Notes: a model not told the origin generated them from the sequence alone. Positions 1 to 7,902 are shown, numbered from the stretch's first letter. The stretch is 46,767 nt of DNA from SAR202 cluster bacterium bin87 (GCA_002238825.1 MPNC01000019.1:1-46767); one strand, 5' to 3'. Numbers and translations are program-made.

Positions 1-2
1 GG

Positions 3-266
3 GACAGCGGCACCCTGCGGGGCAAGCGGGCCGTCTGGGGCGGGCGCGCCCGAGTACGAGCCATTTTGTATATGGGAGCGATGGTAGCCAGCCGTCACAA
101 CCCGGTCATCCGCGACTTCTACCAGAAACTGCTGGCAGCCGGTAAGCCGAAGAAGGTGGCACTCGTCGCGTGCATGCGCAAACTGCTGGTCATACTCAAC
201 TCCATGCTCAAACACGGCTCCCCGTGGTGCGATATGACACAGCCAGAAGTCGCTCATTCCTATTGA
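3..266 (+). CDS. IS110-family transposase, C-terminal end (cut by window edge)
   Basis: This is an open frame from the left edge to a TGA. It reads as the C-terminal part of an IS110/IS116/IS902 transposase (Transposase_20 region). The conserved run includes RVRAILYMGA, ASRHNPVIRDFY and GKPKKVALVACMRKLL, ending shortly after MLKHGSPW as is usual. IS110 enzymes are DEDD recombinases guided by a bridge RNA. Only the C-terminal Ser-containing domain is visible. The element's right end must lie just after the stop, because SNF2-helicase homology starts within about 50 bp. The insertion therefore seems to have removed the helicase N-terminus. The rest of the transposase lies outside the window, so whether it is intact is unknown. 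Confidence 0.8.
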   Translation, partial: DSGTLRGKRAVWGGRARVRAILYMGAMVASRHNPVIRDFYQKLLAAGKPKKVALVACMRKLLVILNSMLKHGSPWCDMTQPEVAHSY

Positions 267-309
267 CATTAAAGACAGTTGCTACCGGACTCGACCCGCC
301 ATTGCCCTC

Positions 310-2565
310 ACGGCCAGCGCGCCGTTTCGGGTCTGCTTTCGGCTCGAGGAACCGCCGGAGCCTCCCGGCGATGAACCCGAGGTTGCTCCAACGCAGCAGG
401 ACGGGTGGTATCTGCGCTACCTGCTGCAATCCCACGAGGACCCGAGCCTGCTGCTGCCCGCCAGCGCGGTCTGGAAAACCGGCCGCCAGCGGGTCCGACA
501 GCTGGAGCGGGACGGCTTCAACCCCCGTGAGTTCCTGCTGGCGTCATTGGGCCAGGCCAGCGGGGTCTGCGCCGGCGTGGCCGACAGCCTGCAGCGAAAG
601 AGACCGGAGGGCCGGAAGCTGGACGCCGCCGCGGCGTACCAGTTCCTGACCAGGGAATGCATGGCGCTGGAAGAGGCTGGCTACGGCATCATCCTGCCGG
701 CATGGTGGACCCGCCGGGGAACCAGGACCAAACCCACGGTCAGGGCCAACGTGAAGACCCCGCAGATGCAGGGTGGGGGCGGCGTATCGCTGGCCACCAA
801 CCTGGAGCTGGACCTTGAGGTGGCATTGGGGGACCAGGTCATGACCGCCCGGGAGCTGGAGGCGCTGGCCCAGCTGAAAACGCCGCTGGTGAGACTGCGG
901 GGGCAGTGGGTGGAGCTCAACGCTGGCGAGATACAAGCGGCGCTGGATTTCTGGAACCGGAAGGGCGAGACCACCCTGAGGGACGTCATCCGGCTGGCGG
1001 TGGGCGCCGGCGAGACGCCGGGCGGGTTCGACGTGGACGGCGTGGCGGCCACCGGATGGGTGGAGGACCTGCTGGGGCAGCTCACTGGACGGGCCGAGTT
1101 CCAGGAACTGGAAGCTCCGGAGGGGTTCTGCGGGACGCTGCGTCCCTACCAGCAGCGGGGCTATTCCTGGCTGGCGTTCCTGCGGCGCTGGGGGTTGGGC
1201 GCCTGCCTGGCCGACGACATGGGCCTGGGCAAGACGGTCCAGACCCTGGCGGCCATCCAGCAGGACCGCAGGGAAGGGGTAAGGGAACCGACGCTGTTGG
1301 TATGCCCGACCTCGGTGCTGAACAACTGGCGCAAGGAGGCCGCCCGGTTCACGCCCGACCTGCCGCTGATGGTGCATCACGGCCCGGGCCGCAAACGGGA
1401 CGCCGAATTCGTTGAGATGGCCCGTCGGCACGCCATGGTGGTGGCCAGCTACGGGGTGCTGGCGCGGGACGTCGGGTTCATGGCCGAGGTGCCGTGGCGG
1501 GGCATCGTGCTGGATGAGGCCCAGAACATCAAGAACCCGGCCACCCGACAGGCCCGGGCCGCGCGGTCGCTGGGCGCCGATTACCGGATAGCCCTGACCG
1601 GCACGCCCGTGGAGAACCACGTGGGCGACCTGTGGTCGGTGATGCAGTTCCTGAACCCGGGCCTGCTGGGAACGGAGAGCGAGTTCAAGCGCAACTACTT
1701 CGTGCCCATCCAGGCGGAACGGGACGAGGGCGCGGCCCAGCGGCTGCAGTGTGCCACCGGCCCCTTCATCCTGCGGAGGCTCAAAACCGACCGGGCCATC
1801 ATCACCGACCTGCCGGACAAGATGGAGACCCGGGAGTTCTGCCCTTTGACCCGGGAGCAGGCGACCCTGTACGAGGCGGTATTGCAGGAAGCGGAACAGG
1901 CTTGGGAAGATGCCGAGGGCATCGAGCGGCGGGGCGCGATACTTGGCACGCTGACCAAGTTGAAGCAGGTTTGCAACCACCCCCGTCAGTTGCTGGGAGA
2001 CAATTCCGCCATCGCCGGCCGGTCGGGCAAACTGGCCCGGTTGCAGGAGATGCTGGAGGAAATCATCGCGGTGGGCGACCGCGCCCTGATATTCAGCCAG
2101 TTCGCCGAGATGGGCGCCATCCTGCAGCGGCACATCCAGGACACCTTCGGCCGGGAGGCCCTGTTCCTGCACGGTGGGGTCTCCAGGCGCCAGCGGGACC
2201 GGATGGTGGAGCGGTTCCAGGACGCAGGGAACGGGCCGCCAGTGTTCATCCTGTCGCTGCGGGCCGGCGGCACCGGGCTGAACCTGACGGCGGCCAGCCA
2301 CGTCTTTCACTACGACCGCTGGTGGAACCCGGCCGTGGAGAACCAGGCCACGGACCGCGCCTTCCGCATCGGCCAGACCAGCAACGTCCAGGTGCACAAG
2401 TTCATGTGCGCCGGCACCCTGGAGGAGCGGATCGATATGATGATTGAGGCCAAGCAGGCCACCGCCGAGCGCGTGGTTGGGACGGGCGAAGGCTGGCTGA
2501 CCGAATTGTCCAACGACGAACTGCGCGATGTGCTCAGCCTGAGCTCGGAAGCCGCCGTCGCATGA
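310..2565 (+). CDS. SNF2-family DEAD/DEAH helicase, 5'-truncated
   Basis: This is a superfamily-2 ATPase of the bacterial SNF2 type, a nucleic-acid-dependent ATPase or translocase. Visible motifs: Walker A DDMGLGKT (about 1213-1236), DEAQ box (1513-1524), ALTGTPVEN (motif III), and SLRAGGTGLNLTAASH with DRAFRIGQ (motifs V-VI, about 2257-2390). Family-like sequence (FRVCFRLEEP, WYLRYLLQSHEDPSLLLP) begins near 310. There is no ATG, GTG or TTG in frame until TTG at 547. Bacterial members are usually 900-1100 residues, so roughly 200-350 N-terminal residues are missing and an IS110 end sits just upstream. The ATPase core is complete and could be made from TTG 547. The SWIM-domain gene 49 bp downstream is its usual partner. 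Function of the pair is not established; transcription- or repair-linked remodelling is an inference. Confidence 0.85.
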   Translation, partial: TASAPFRVCFRLEEPPEPPGDEPEVAPTQQDGWYLRYLLQSHEDPSLLLPASAVWKTGRQRVRQLERDGFNPREFLLASLGQASGVCAGVADSLQRKRPEGRKLDAAAAYQFLTRECMALEEAGYGIILPAWWTRRGTRTKPTVRANVKTPQMQGGGGVSLATNLELDLEVALGDQVMTARELEALAQLKTPLVRLRGQWVELNAGEIQAALDFWNRKGETTLRDVIRLAVGAGETPGGFDVDGVAATGWVEDLLGQLTGRAEFQELEAPEGFCGTLRPYQQRGYSWLAFLRRWGLGACLADDMGLGKTVQTLAAIQQDRREGVREPTLLVCPTSVLNNWRKEAARFTPDLPLMVHHGPGRKRDAEFVEMARRHAMVVASYGVLARDVGFMAEVPWRGIVLDEAQNIKNPATRQARAARSLGADYRIALTGTPVENHVGDLWSVMQFLNPGLLGTESEFKRNYFVPIQAERDEGAAQRLQCATGPFILRRLKTDRAIITDLPDKMETREFCPLTREQATLYEAVLQEAEQAWEDAEGIERRGAILGTLTKLKQVCNHPRQLLGDNSAIAGRSGKLARLQEMLEEIIAVGDRALIFSQFAEMGAILQRHIQDTFGREALFLHGGVSRRQRDRMVERFQDAGNGPPVFILSLRAGGTGLNLTAASHVFHYDRWWNPAVENQATDRAFRIGQTSNVQVHKFMCAGTLEERIDMMIEAKQATAERVVGTGEGWLTELSNDELRDVLSLSSEAAVA

Positions 2566-2614
2566 AACCGGTCGCAACCAACACCATGATCCGCGGACTA
2601 CAGGACTGAACGCC

Positions 2615-3511
2615 GTGGTCTATTACGATTTTGAGTACACCCGTCCCCGGGAAGCCAGGGGCGGTATCCGGGCGCAATCAAAGCGGGGCGACTTCGGCGC
2701 CAGTTGGTGGGCCAGGCGCTGGGTGCAGGCTTTGGAGAGATTCAGCATGGGCTCCAGGCTCTCTCGGGGCCGGTCCTACGCCCGCCGGGGGCAGGTGGTG
2801 TCCATTGAGGTGGGTCCGGGCGAGGTGGCGGCCAGCGTCCAGGGTTCCCGAAAGCGGCCCTACCGGGTCAGCATCGCGGTCGCCACGCTGCCGGGCTCCG
2901 ATTTGCACAGCCTCCAGGCTGCCCTGGCCGAGCGGCCGGTATTCGCTGCCAGCTTGCTGGCGCGCCGGATGCCGGAGAACATCGAGGATGCGTTTGCCGA
3001 TGTCGGCCTGTCCCTGTTTCCGTCGCGGAAAAGCGACCTGGAAACCCATTGCTCATGCCCCGACTTCGCCAACCCGTGCAAGCACATCGCGGCCGTGTAC
3101 CTGCTGCTGGGGGAGGAGTTCGACCGCGATCCGTTCCTGATCTTCAGGATGCGGGGCATCGAGCGGGATGAGCTGTTGGGACCCGACCTGCGGAAATCCG
3201 CCGAGGCCAGCGCCTGGGTATCCCCGACGCTGCCACCGGAGCCGCTGCCCGCGGACCCCGACGCATTCTGGCAGCGACCCGAATGGGACGACAATTACGA
3301 CGACCTCATCGGGCCGGCCCGGGTGCCTGAGGAGCAGGCTGCGCTGCCCAGGCAGCTGGGCCGTTTCCCCTTGTGGCAGGGCAGCGAGGAGTTCCTGCCG
3401 GCGCTGGAGGCTGTCTACGTCCGGGCTTCGCAGACCGGATTGGAACTGTACCTGGACACAGACCTATCCCCACAATCGGCCGTCGAGGGTCTGGACGACC
3501 GCCCATTTTGA
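2615..3511 (+). CDS. SWIM zinc-finger protein
   Basis: The product has 298 residues from a GTG start (GTG GTC TAT TAC). A SWIM zinc-binding motif CxCx(n)CxH is clear: Cys146-Ser-Cys148 followed by Cys155-Lys-His157. The N-terminal half holds the family's GASWWARRW signature and a basic region (SRGRSYARRGQV). The acidic, proline-rich C-terminal third ends at a TGA. SWIM proteins of this length are typically encoded next to SNF2 helicases and may act as a DNA- or protein-binding subunit. The two genes are on one strand with a 49-bp gap, so they are probably co-transcribed. The gene looks intact even though its partner is truncated. Confidence 0.85.
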   Translation: MVYYDFEYTRPREARGGIRAQSKRGDFGASWWARRWVQALERFSMGSRLSRGRSYARRGQVVSIEVGPGEVAASVQGSRKRPYRVSIAVATLPGSDLHSLQAALAERPVFAASLLARRMPENIEDAFADVGLSLFPSRKSDLETHCSCPDFANPCKHIAAVYLLLGEEFDRDPFLIFRMRGIERDELLGPDLRKSAEASAWVSPTLPPEPLPADPDAFWQRPEWDDNYDDLIGPARVPEEQAALPRQLGRFPLWQGSEEFLPALEAVYVRASQTGLELYLDTDLSPQSAVEGLDDRPF

Positions 3512-3865
3512 CCGGGGAATAGTCTCTGATGACGGCCTTCCTTGTCGTCGCCTGACGGCCAGCGTTGGGCCTTGCCCGAAAAGTCGCCCACAAAGCGGGC
3601 TTTTCGGGCAAAGCCGGGTGGAGACGATGGTGGATCCAGGGAGTACAGTGCGTAGATCGAAGTCTATAGTGAAACGGTCGAGAGCAAGGACCGTTTCCAG
3701 CTGTACGAGCGGCAAACAATACTGGCCACCAATCTCGATCTTGAGCATGTCTCTGGCGGGAACATACGGTATCCCGGGTGGGAGTACCGCCATGATGCGT
3801 CTTTCGCGGATCAATGTCCTCCGTGCGCTCGGTGGTTTTCCTGAGGCAATGGACTGGCTACAGCG
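3512..3865. other. Intergenic stretch with hairpin; no convincing gene
   Basis: Between the SWIM gene and the next membrane protein there is no supported gene. A leftward open frame (about 3464-3814, with fragments such as YVPARDMLKIEI) crosses the hairpin at 3572-3611 and the 3' end of the SWIM gene, and I do not recognise it. The first half of that frame looks protein-like, so a decayed gene fragment is possible. Confidence 0.4.
3572..3611. terminator. Hairpin with perfect 12-bp arms, probable terminator
   Basis: TTGCCCGAAAAG (3572-3583) and CTTTTCGGGCAA (3600-3611) are perfect inverted arms around a 16-nt loop. The loop holds a further GCCC/GGGC pairing. The hairpin is 60 bp past the SWIM stop and reads the same from both sides, so it could serve as a bidirectional terminator. 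The loop sequence GTCGCCCACAAAGCGG recurs exactly at 4332-4347, so it may instead be a dispersed palindromic repeat. Confidence 0.5.
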
Positions 3866-4306
3866 ATGATGTTCACTCTATGCGCGGTCAATGAGATCAA
3901 GCAACTGGCGTTTTTCTCCTTTTTCGCCATCGCGCTGCTCACCGGCCCGGCGACCGGGTTGGCAGTCTGTTGGTCACTCGGCTGGGTCCAGAAACTGAAA
4001 GGCGTGGCAGTTGGATCCGCCGTGGGGGCGTTGGCGGTGGTGGCCTTGGCCTTTATGGTTGACGCCACGGGCAGGGACCTGACGCCAGTGTCCGGCGAAC
4101 TCATCCGGCATACATTTCCCTGCGGGCCACCGGACTTGTCCGGTAATGTCACCCTGGGTTGGACGATGCTGTACGCGGTGAAGGTGGCGGCGATCATTCT
4201 GACCACAAAATTCGCCACTACCTCCCTGCTGTCCCTCAGCTCGGTGGCTATGCAGCTCGGGATGCGGTTTAGACGGAACCTGCGCCAGCGGCCCGGTCCG
4301 GATTGA
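3866..4306 (+). CDS. Small multi-pass membrane protein, unknown function
   Basis: The product has 146 residues starting MMFTLCAV. I do not recognise the family. Three hydrophobic segments are visible: about residues 12-34 (LAFFSFFAIALLTGPATGLAV), 46-66 (GVAVGSAVGALAVVALAFMV) and 98-125 (TMLYAVKVAAIILTT onward). A Cys-containing polar loop lies before the third. The C-terminus is basic (RFRRNLRQR). The length and three-helix layout suggest an inner-membrane protein. It stands alone between two related hairpin sequences. A decayed hairpin copy follows within 30 bp of the stop. Confidence 0.5.
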   Translation: MMFTLCAVNEIKQLAFFSFFAIALLTGPATGLAVCWSLGWVQKLKGVAVGSAVGALAVVALAFMVDATGRDLTPVSGELIRHTFPCGPPDLSGNVTLGWTMLYAVKVAAIILTTKFATTSLLSLSSVAMQLGMRFRRNLRQRPGPD

Positions 4307-4331
4307 ACCTCCGGACCAGCACTGCCCGTAC

Positions 4332-4400
4332 GTCGCCCACAAAGCGGCCTTTTCAGGCAGATTCCGGATTTTTCGGGCAAGGCCCCAGCGTTGGGAATCA
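4332..4400. repeat. Decayed copy of the 3572-3611 hairpin repeat
   Basis: GTCGCCCACAAAGCGG at 4332-4347 is identical to 3583-3598. It is followed by CTTTTCAGGCA and, further on, TTTTTCGGGCAAGGCC with CAGCGTTGGG. Those motifs flank the intact hairpin upstream in another order and orientation. This looks like a rearranged or decayed copy of the same palindromic repeat, placed after the membrane-protein gene. Confidence 0.45.
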
Positions 4401-4470
4401 AGGGAGGGAAAGTCGGGCCGACGGTATTCACCATAATGCTGACATTCTGAGTGCTAGGGCAACTCACTCG

Positions 4471-4642
4471 ACGTAATGACCCTTATGCGAACCACGGCGG
4501 GTATCAATAGGGCGGAGGATGGCGGAACGGCGCACGGGTAAGTCATCTCCACGGATGCTTTGCGGCGGAACTTCGAAATGGTGCTGGCCGTGGGTGCACA
4601 AAATGCTGATGTTTCGGTAACATTTCTGAATGAGGCAACAGG
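4471..4642. repeat. IS-end-like dispersed repeat, copy 1
   Basis: About 170 bp here align with 8277-8450 over their whole length. Shared landmarks are ATCAATAGGGCGGAGGA, GATGCTTTGCGGCGG, and the terminal CGGTAAC followed by TGAGGC(A/G)ACAGG. The last 35 bp also match the right end of the IS at 28498-30133 (TTTCGGTAACATT, then TGAGGCAACAGG). On the minus strand both copies keep a similar reading frame (PPQSI, then ILRPID/VLRPID), so a small decayed coding segment may be included. Best read as a remnant of an IS related to, but not identical with, the 28.5-kb element. Confidence 0.5.
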
Positions 4643-4657
4643 CCCCCTCAGCACCCC

Positions 4658-4686
4658 GCGACAATCACCTCTTCGGTGGATTGGGG
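4658..4686. mobile_element. Solitary IS1380-type terminal repeat
   Basis: TTCGGTGGATTGGGG followed by TTTAG matches the right termini of the two IS1380-like elements (GCGGTGGATTGGGG at 21686-21699, TCGGTGGATTTGGG at 23979-23992). The 15 bp inside it are also similar to the 21.7-kb copy. No transposase remains on the left, so this is an orphan end left by a deletion. Confidence 0.5.
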
Positions 4687-4812
4687 TTTAGCTGCGATAC
4701 ATGGAGTGTACGAGGCCGGGGATAGTGCCGAAGCCGAATAAGCAAACCTATACACGGTGTAAACTGACGGAGCCTTGGGCGGAGTACTGCTAGAGGTGAA
4801 CAACCTACCAGA

Positions 4813-5361
4813 ATGAGGGGAATTTGTTTGGACATCTACAACCCTGGACAATTGCAAGACCATAGAGTCAACGTCATCAAACAAGCTGGCCGCGCACGGG
4901 CCGAATTGAATAACCTCATGCCCGACCCTATGGAAGCCTTGCGTGCGATGAAGTTCGAGAGAATGGGCTTCAACCCGCTGGATGGAACCCCACTAAACCT
5001 AATTGAGCAACTGAACCAGACTTTTCACGACCTGGCTTCCTTCGCGGCGGCGAGCTACCTGCTTGAACGCTTCCCACAATGCGAGGGACTGCGCCTTGCT
5101 CCACAATTTGCGGCCGGGAGCGACATCGCGAGTATCATGCCGGGTTTGGTGGCGGCGGAAGTATTCGCTGCTGTAAGTCCCACGAACAACCTTAAGCTGA
5201 AGAAGGACGCCCAGAAGGTGGACGGGACACCAGCTGAGCACCGCTTTGTCTTCTTTTATTCGCCCAATGATGCTCCGGCTCCGATTGAAAACGTCCGTCA
5301 GCAGTTTCCCGCTGTCCAGATCCGGCCCTTGACGTGGGGTGAAATGCTAGGACAGCGGTAG
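4813..5361 (+). CDS. Conserved hypothetical protein, possible PD-(D/E)XK-like nuclease
   Basis: The product has 182 residues starting ATG AGG GGA. I do not know an experimentally defined member. The core reads FERMGFNPLDG, LNLIEQLNQTFHDLASF, then AAGSDIAS and VAAEVFAAVSP followed by LKKDAQKV and RFVFFYS. An Asp in a GSDI turn, a Glu on the next strand (AAEVFA) and later lysines are compatible with a restriction-endonuclease-like fold. That assignment is inference. It ends with TAG. It stands alone just downstream of IS debris and upstream of recombinase remnants, which suggests an orphan from a lost R-M or defence locus. Confidence 0.5.
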   Translation: MRGICLDIYNPGQLQDHRVNVIKQAGRARAELNNLMPDPMEALRAMKFERMGFNPLDGTPLNLIEQLNQTFHDLASFAAASYLLERFPQCEGLRLAPQFAAGSDIASIMPGLVAAEVFAAVSPTNNLKLKKDAQKVDGTPAEHRFVFFYSPNDAPAPIENVRQQFPAVQIRPLTWGEMLGQR

Positions 5362-5449
5362 AAGACGCGAGAGGCGCCACTGCGGGAATAAATGCGGAGA
5401 CGGGTGGACTGAATCCCAGCTCACTGGGTTCAATTTGGTCTGGGAGGGG

Positions 5450-5668
5450 AACGTTGGCCTTGCCGCCCTCTTCGATCATCTTGCGGAACTGTGGGCGGTC
5501 AGGGATGCGCCGGCTCTGGGCGTCGTCCACCTACTCTGGCGCGATGGAGTAGCCGTTCTTCTCGGCGTAGTCCCCCAAGGCCCGCAACTGGGTGGCCACT
5601 GAGAGGTCAACGTCCTAGCGGTCGCTGTATACCCGGGCGTACAGCGCCGCCGGGGTCAGGGGTTGGAA
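5450..5668 (-). pseudogene. Serine recombinase N-terminal remnant with two in-frame TAG codons
   Basis: Read leftward from about 5668, one frame gives ALYARVYSDR, stop, DVDLSVATQLRALGDYAEK, then GYSIAPE, stop, and VDDAQSRRIPDRPQFRKMI. This is the N-terminal catalytic domain of a large serine recombinase; the catalytic Ser is the one in YSDR. Both stops are TAG. One stands where RQD (CAG) is expected and the other where a Tyr is usual. Homology fades after KMIEEGGKANVP. The start codon lies at or beyond the Tn3-type inverted repeat at 5675, so the 5' end was cut by that insertion. Inactive relic. Confidence 0.65.
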
Positions 5669-5674
5669 CTGCTC

Positions 5675-6084
5675 GGGTCGACTCCGGTAAGGGGCAGAAT
5701 CGTACGCTAACGCCGCCAAATCTGTTATCGCGCTTTGGCCACCGGTATTCGCTGGTGAGAATGATGTGAGCAACGAGCTCGGGCTCGACCGTCAGGCCGG
5801 CGTGTTGCCGCTGTCTGACTGCTTCGCCGAGATGGGCGATATTCCAGGAAATGACGATGGCGGTGAGCAGGTTGAGCCCGGCCATGCGGTAGTGCTGCCC
5901 TCGCTGGGGCGGTCGCGGATTTCGCCCTGGCGTCCGATCCGGAGCGCGCTCTTGAGCGCGTGATGAGCCTCGCCATTGTTCATTCCGCTACGCGCGGCGC
6001 TGTCCGTAAGGAGACCGTCTATCGCACACTTAACCGTCACTTTGTTCCTTAGCGTACGATTCTGCCCCCTACCGGAATCGACCC
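5675..6084. mobile_element. Miniature Tn3-derived element (TIME-like), 410 bp
   Basis: Two 37-bp near-identical inverted repeats bound this segment, 5675-5711 and 6048-6084. Each has an outer GGGTCGA(T/C)TCCGGTA and an inner GAATCGTACGCTAA. The outer GGG and inner CTAAG, and the 37-38 bp length, are hallmarks of Tn3-family ends. The same repeat occurs at 46374-46410. Between the ends only a decayed 3' segment of tnpA remains. Tn3-derived miniature elements of this type can be moved by a related transposase. The 5-bp flanks (TGCTC left, TATTA right) do not match, so no target duplication is left. Confidence 0.65.
5725..5986 (-). pseudogene. tnpA: Tn3-family transposase (tnpA) C-terminal remnant
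   Basis: Inside the miniature element, the minus strand reads MNNGEAHHALKSAL and GRQGEIRDR in one frame. After a frame change near 5885 it reads MAGLNLLTAIVISWNIAHL and VEPELVAHIILTSEYRWPK in another. These match the last 100 residues of Tn3 transposases: NKGE, GEIRDR, SGLNLLxAAIxxWNTxYL, PDxLLAHxSPL. The catalytic DDE residues are upstream and lost. At least one frameshift and a missing stop show it is dead. Its place with the 3' end facing the repeat is the normal Tn3 layout. Confidence 0.65.
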
Positions 6085-6285
6085 TATTAGGGTTGATCCG
6101 GCCGGTTTTGCGGCACGCCGGCCTCCGATTTACAATAACTGCGTCGCGTGGTTGTGGCCTCTGCGGGACACCCCCTTTAGCTCGGCTCGGCCGCCCGCAG
6201 GATAACCGTTGTGGGCGGCCATCGTATTGGCGCCGCCCTCCAGGTACAGTCCAGGGGACGGACAGTTCAGCGGGGAGAGTATTTC

Positions 6286-7134
6286 ATGGCGGAAACGCCC
6301 CGAGGCGTTCTGATCGCGATCGACTGGGAGAACATCCGACGCGGGGCGCAGATCTACGGCCGCACCGTGAGGCCAGCCGAGTTGTGCCGGGCCATGACGG
6401 ACGTGGGGAGCATCTTCGGAGCGGTGCAGGGAGGCAAGGCCTTCGGCGACTGGTCGCTGCGGCCCGACGACGGACGGGAGTTCGCCGAGCAGGACATCGT
6501 GCCGTACCACGCGCCGCGCACCGCCGCCGGCAAGGACCGGACCGATCCAGCCATCCTGTTGGAGGTCTACGACTGGGTCCGGGACCGGGATGACTGCGCC
6601 ACCATCATCCTGGGCTCGGGAGATGCCGACTACCAGGTCCTGGTGGATCGTGCCAGGCTCCACGGGCGGCGCATCGTGCTGTGCGCCTTCAGCCAGTCGG
6701 TGTCGCGGGACATGCTGGCCACCGCTCCGCTGTTTCCGCTGGAAGCAGAGCTGGGCATCCGGCTGGCGGAGCACGGCGACGTGGAGGTTGGGATTGCACC
6801 CGCCCAAGCTACGGACGATGGCGACGTCGATGACCTCCTGGCGAAGTTCGTACGGGAGATGCACCGGCTGGAGGGCCGGATGAACTTCGTAGGCTACGGA
6901 ATGCTGTGCAACCAGTGGATGCTGGACTGGGGGATCGCCTGGAACGAGCACGAGTGCCGGCGGCTGGTCGACGAGTACCTCGATGCCGGCATCGTGGAGC
7001 GCCACGAGGTGGTGAACCCGAACAATCCCGACTGGCCCACGGCCGCGATTCGGTTGGTGCGCGCCAACGAGATGGTGCGGGCGGCGCTGGGGTTCAGCGA
7101 CGGACCCGCATCAGACCCGGTTCCGGCGCGCTGA
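6286..7134 (+). CDS. NYN-domain (PIN-like) nuclease family protein
   Basis: The product has 282 residues. The start ATG GCG GAA at 6286 is chosen for the purine-rich GGGGAGAG seven bases upstream. The N-terminal 150 residues are a NYN/LabA-like (former DUF88) PIN-fold domain: IDWENIR (Asp13), TDPAILLEVYDW (Asp87) and GSGDADY (Asp113, Asp115). These acidic residues form the usual metal site of RNA-cleaving members. The C-terminal part (about 185-270: FVGYGMLCNQWML, RRLVDEYLDAGIVE) looks like a winged-helix or OST-HTH-like module. It is a monocistronic gene with about 200 bp of free upstream sequence. RNA processing or decay is the likely role; the substrate is unknown. Confidence 0.75.
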   Translation: MAETPRGVLIAIDWENIRRGAQIYGRTVRPAELCRAMTDVGSIFGAVQGGKAFGDWSLRPDDGREFAEQDIVPYHAPRTAAGKDRTDPAILLEVYDWVRDRDDCATIILGSGDADYQVLVDRARLHGRRIVLCAFSQSVSRDMLATAPLFPLEAELGIRLAEHGDVEVGIAPAQATDDGDVDDLLAKFVREMHRLEGRMNFVGYGMLCNQWMLDWGIAWNEHECRRLVDEYLDAGIVERHEVVNPNNPDWPTAAIRLVRANEMVRAALGFSDGPASDPVPAR

Positions 7135-7312
7135 TGTTGCTCCAGACGCCCGGGGCTGGCTGCAAACTGCACGTTGCCGGCGAACCGGCGGACTGCAACC
7201 AGCGAATGGTGATCGCCGGTGGCCTTGGAACCCGTTGCCCTGAGATGCGGTTCGTTGTGGCACCCAACGCTGGAAACTATACTCGAACGGCGATGCTGCG
7301 AGGACGAGAGCG

Positions 7313-7873
7313 ATGATAGGGGGTGTCGCTGTGACCCGGGTGCGCGTGGAAATCGAGGGCAGCGCTGATGAGGTGGTTCGGGTCCTGCGGCATCTTGGGA
7401 GCGCGGGACGAAACGCAACTGCGTATGGTGCCGGCGGGTCAGGGGAGGCGCCGGCTGGCGGCGGAGATGATGCGACGCCAGTCACCGGGACACTAGGCGT
7501 GGCGGGATCCGGCGAAACGTCTCCGGCCGAATGGACGGAGGTCCTGGCCGGCGAATTCCTGGCTGGGCTGGAACCGGTGGCCAGGCGAATGGCGCTACAC
7601 GTGTGGAGAGCCGGTACGGCGGGCATCCACCGGAGCACCCTGTGCCAGCGTGCGGAGCTGACGCCCGGGGAGTTGTGCTCGCTCATGATGCGGATGGGAC
7701 AGGCGCTGCGGAGGTTTCAGCAGGAACGCGGGGTGGCGCTGTCCCGGCCGTTGGCGGCCAACAGCCCGCTGCAGAGCTACTTCGTCGATCGCGACTTCGC
7801 CGCGGTGGCGAGGTCCCACATGTTCGGCGAGAGGGTGCCGCCCCAGTTGGCCAATGGCGCGGGGCGCCCCTGA
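7313..7873 (+). CDS. Conserved hypothetical protein
   Basis: The product has 186 residues from ATG ATA GGG. No family is recognised. Residues 1-30 form a beta-alpha-like start (VRVEIEGSADEVVRVLRHLG). A Gly/Ala-rich low-complexity linker follows (about 35-70). The second half is helical and basic (WTEVLAGEFLAGLEPVARRMAL, HRSTLCQRAELTPGELCSLMMRMGQALRRF). That half reads like a helix-turn-helix or winged-helix region in which Thr/Pro-Gly-Glu starts a helix. Such a domain could bind DNA, but this is inference. It lies 178 bp after the NYN gene and 29 bp before a lipoprotein gene, possibly as a two-gene unit. Confidence 0.5.
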   Translation: MIGGVAVTRVRVEIEGSADEVVRVLRHLGSAGRNATAYGAGGSGEAPAGGGDDATPVTGTLGVAGSGETSPAEWTEVLAGEFLAGLEPVARRMALHVWRAGTAGIHRSTLCQRAELTPGELCSLMMRMGQALRRFQQERGVALSRPLAANSPLQSYFVDRDFAAVARSHMFGERVPPQLANGAGRP

Positions 7874-7902
7874 CGGATCCTGTCGTTGGGCGGTCGGGGC
7901 AG

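Noticed and set aside
544-2577. Long open frame on the minus strand opposite the SNF2 helicase
   Set aside because: Low-complexity, proline/glycine/leucine-rich translation without domains. It mirrors the helicase codons in high-GC DNA. The same applies to 16938-18353 (minus) opposite the MmeI-like gene and 45081-45881 (minus) opposite the TPR repeats.
3464-3814. Leftward 116-residue open frame
   Set aside because: It runs through the hairpin repeat and into the SWIM gene. No family was recognised.
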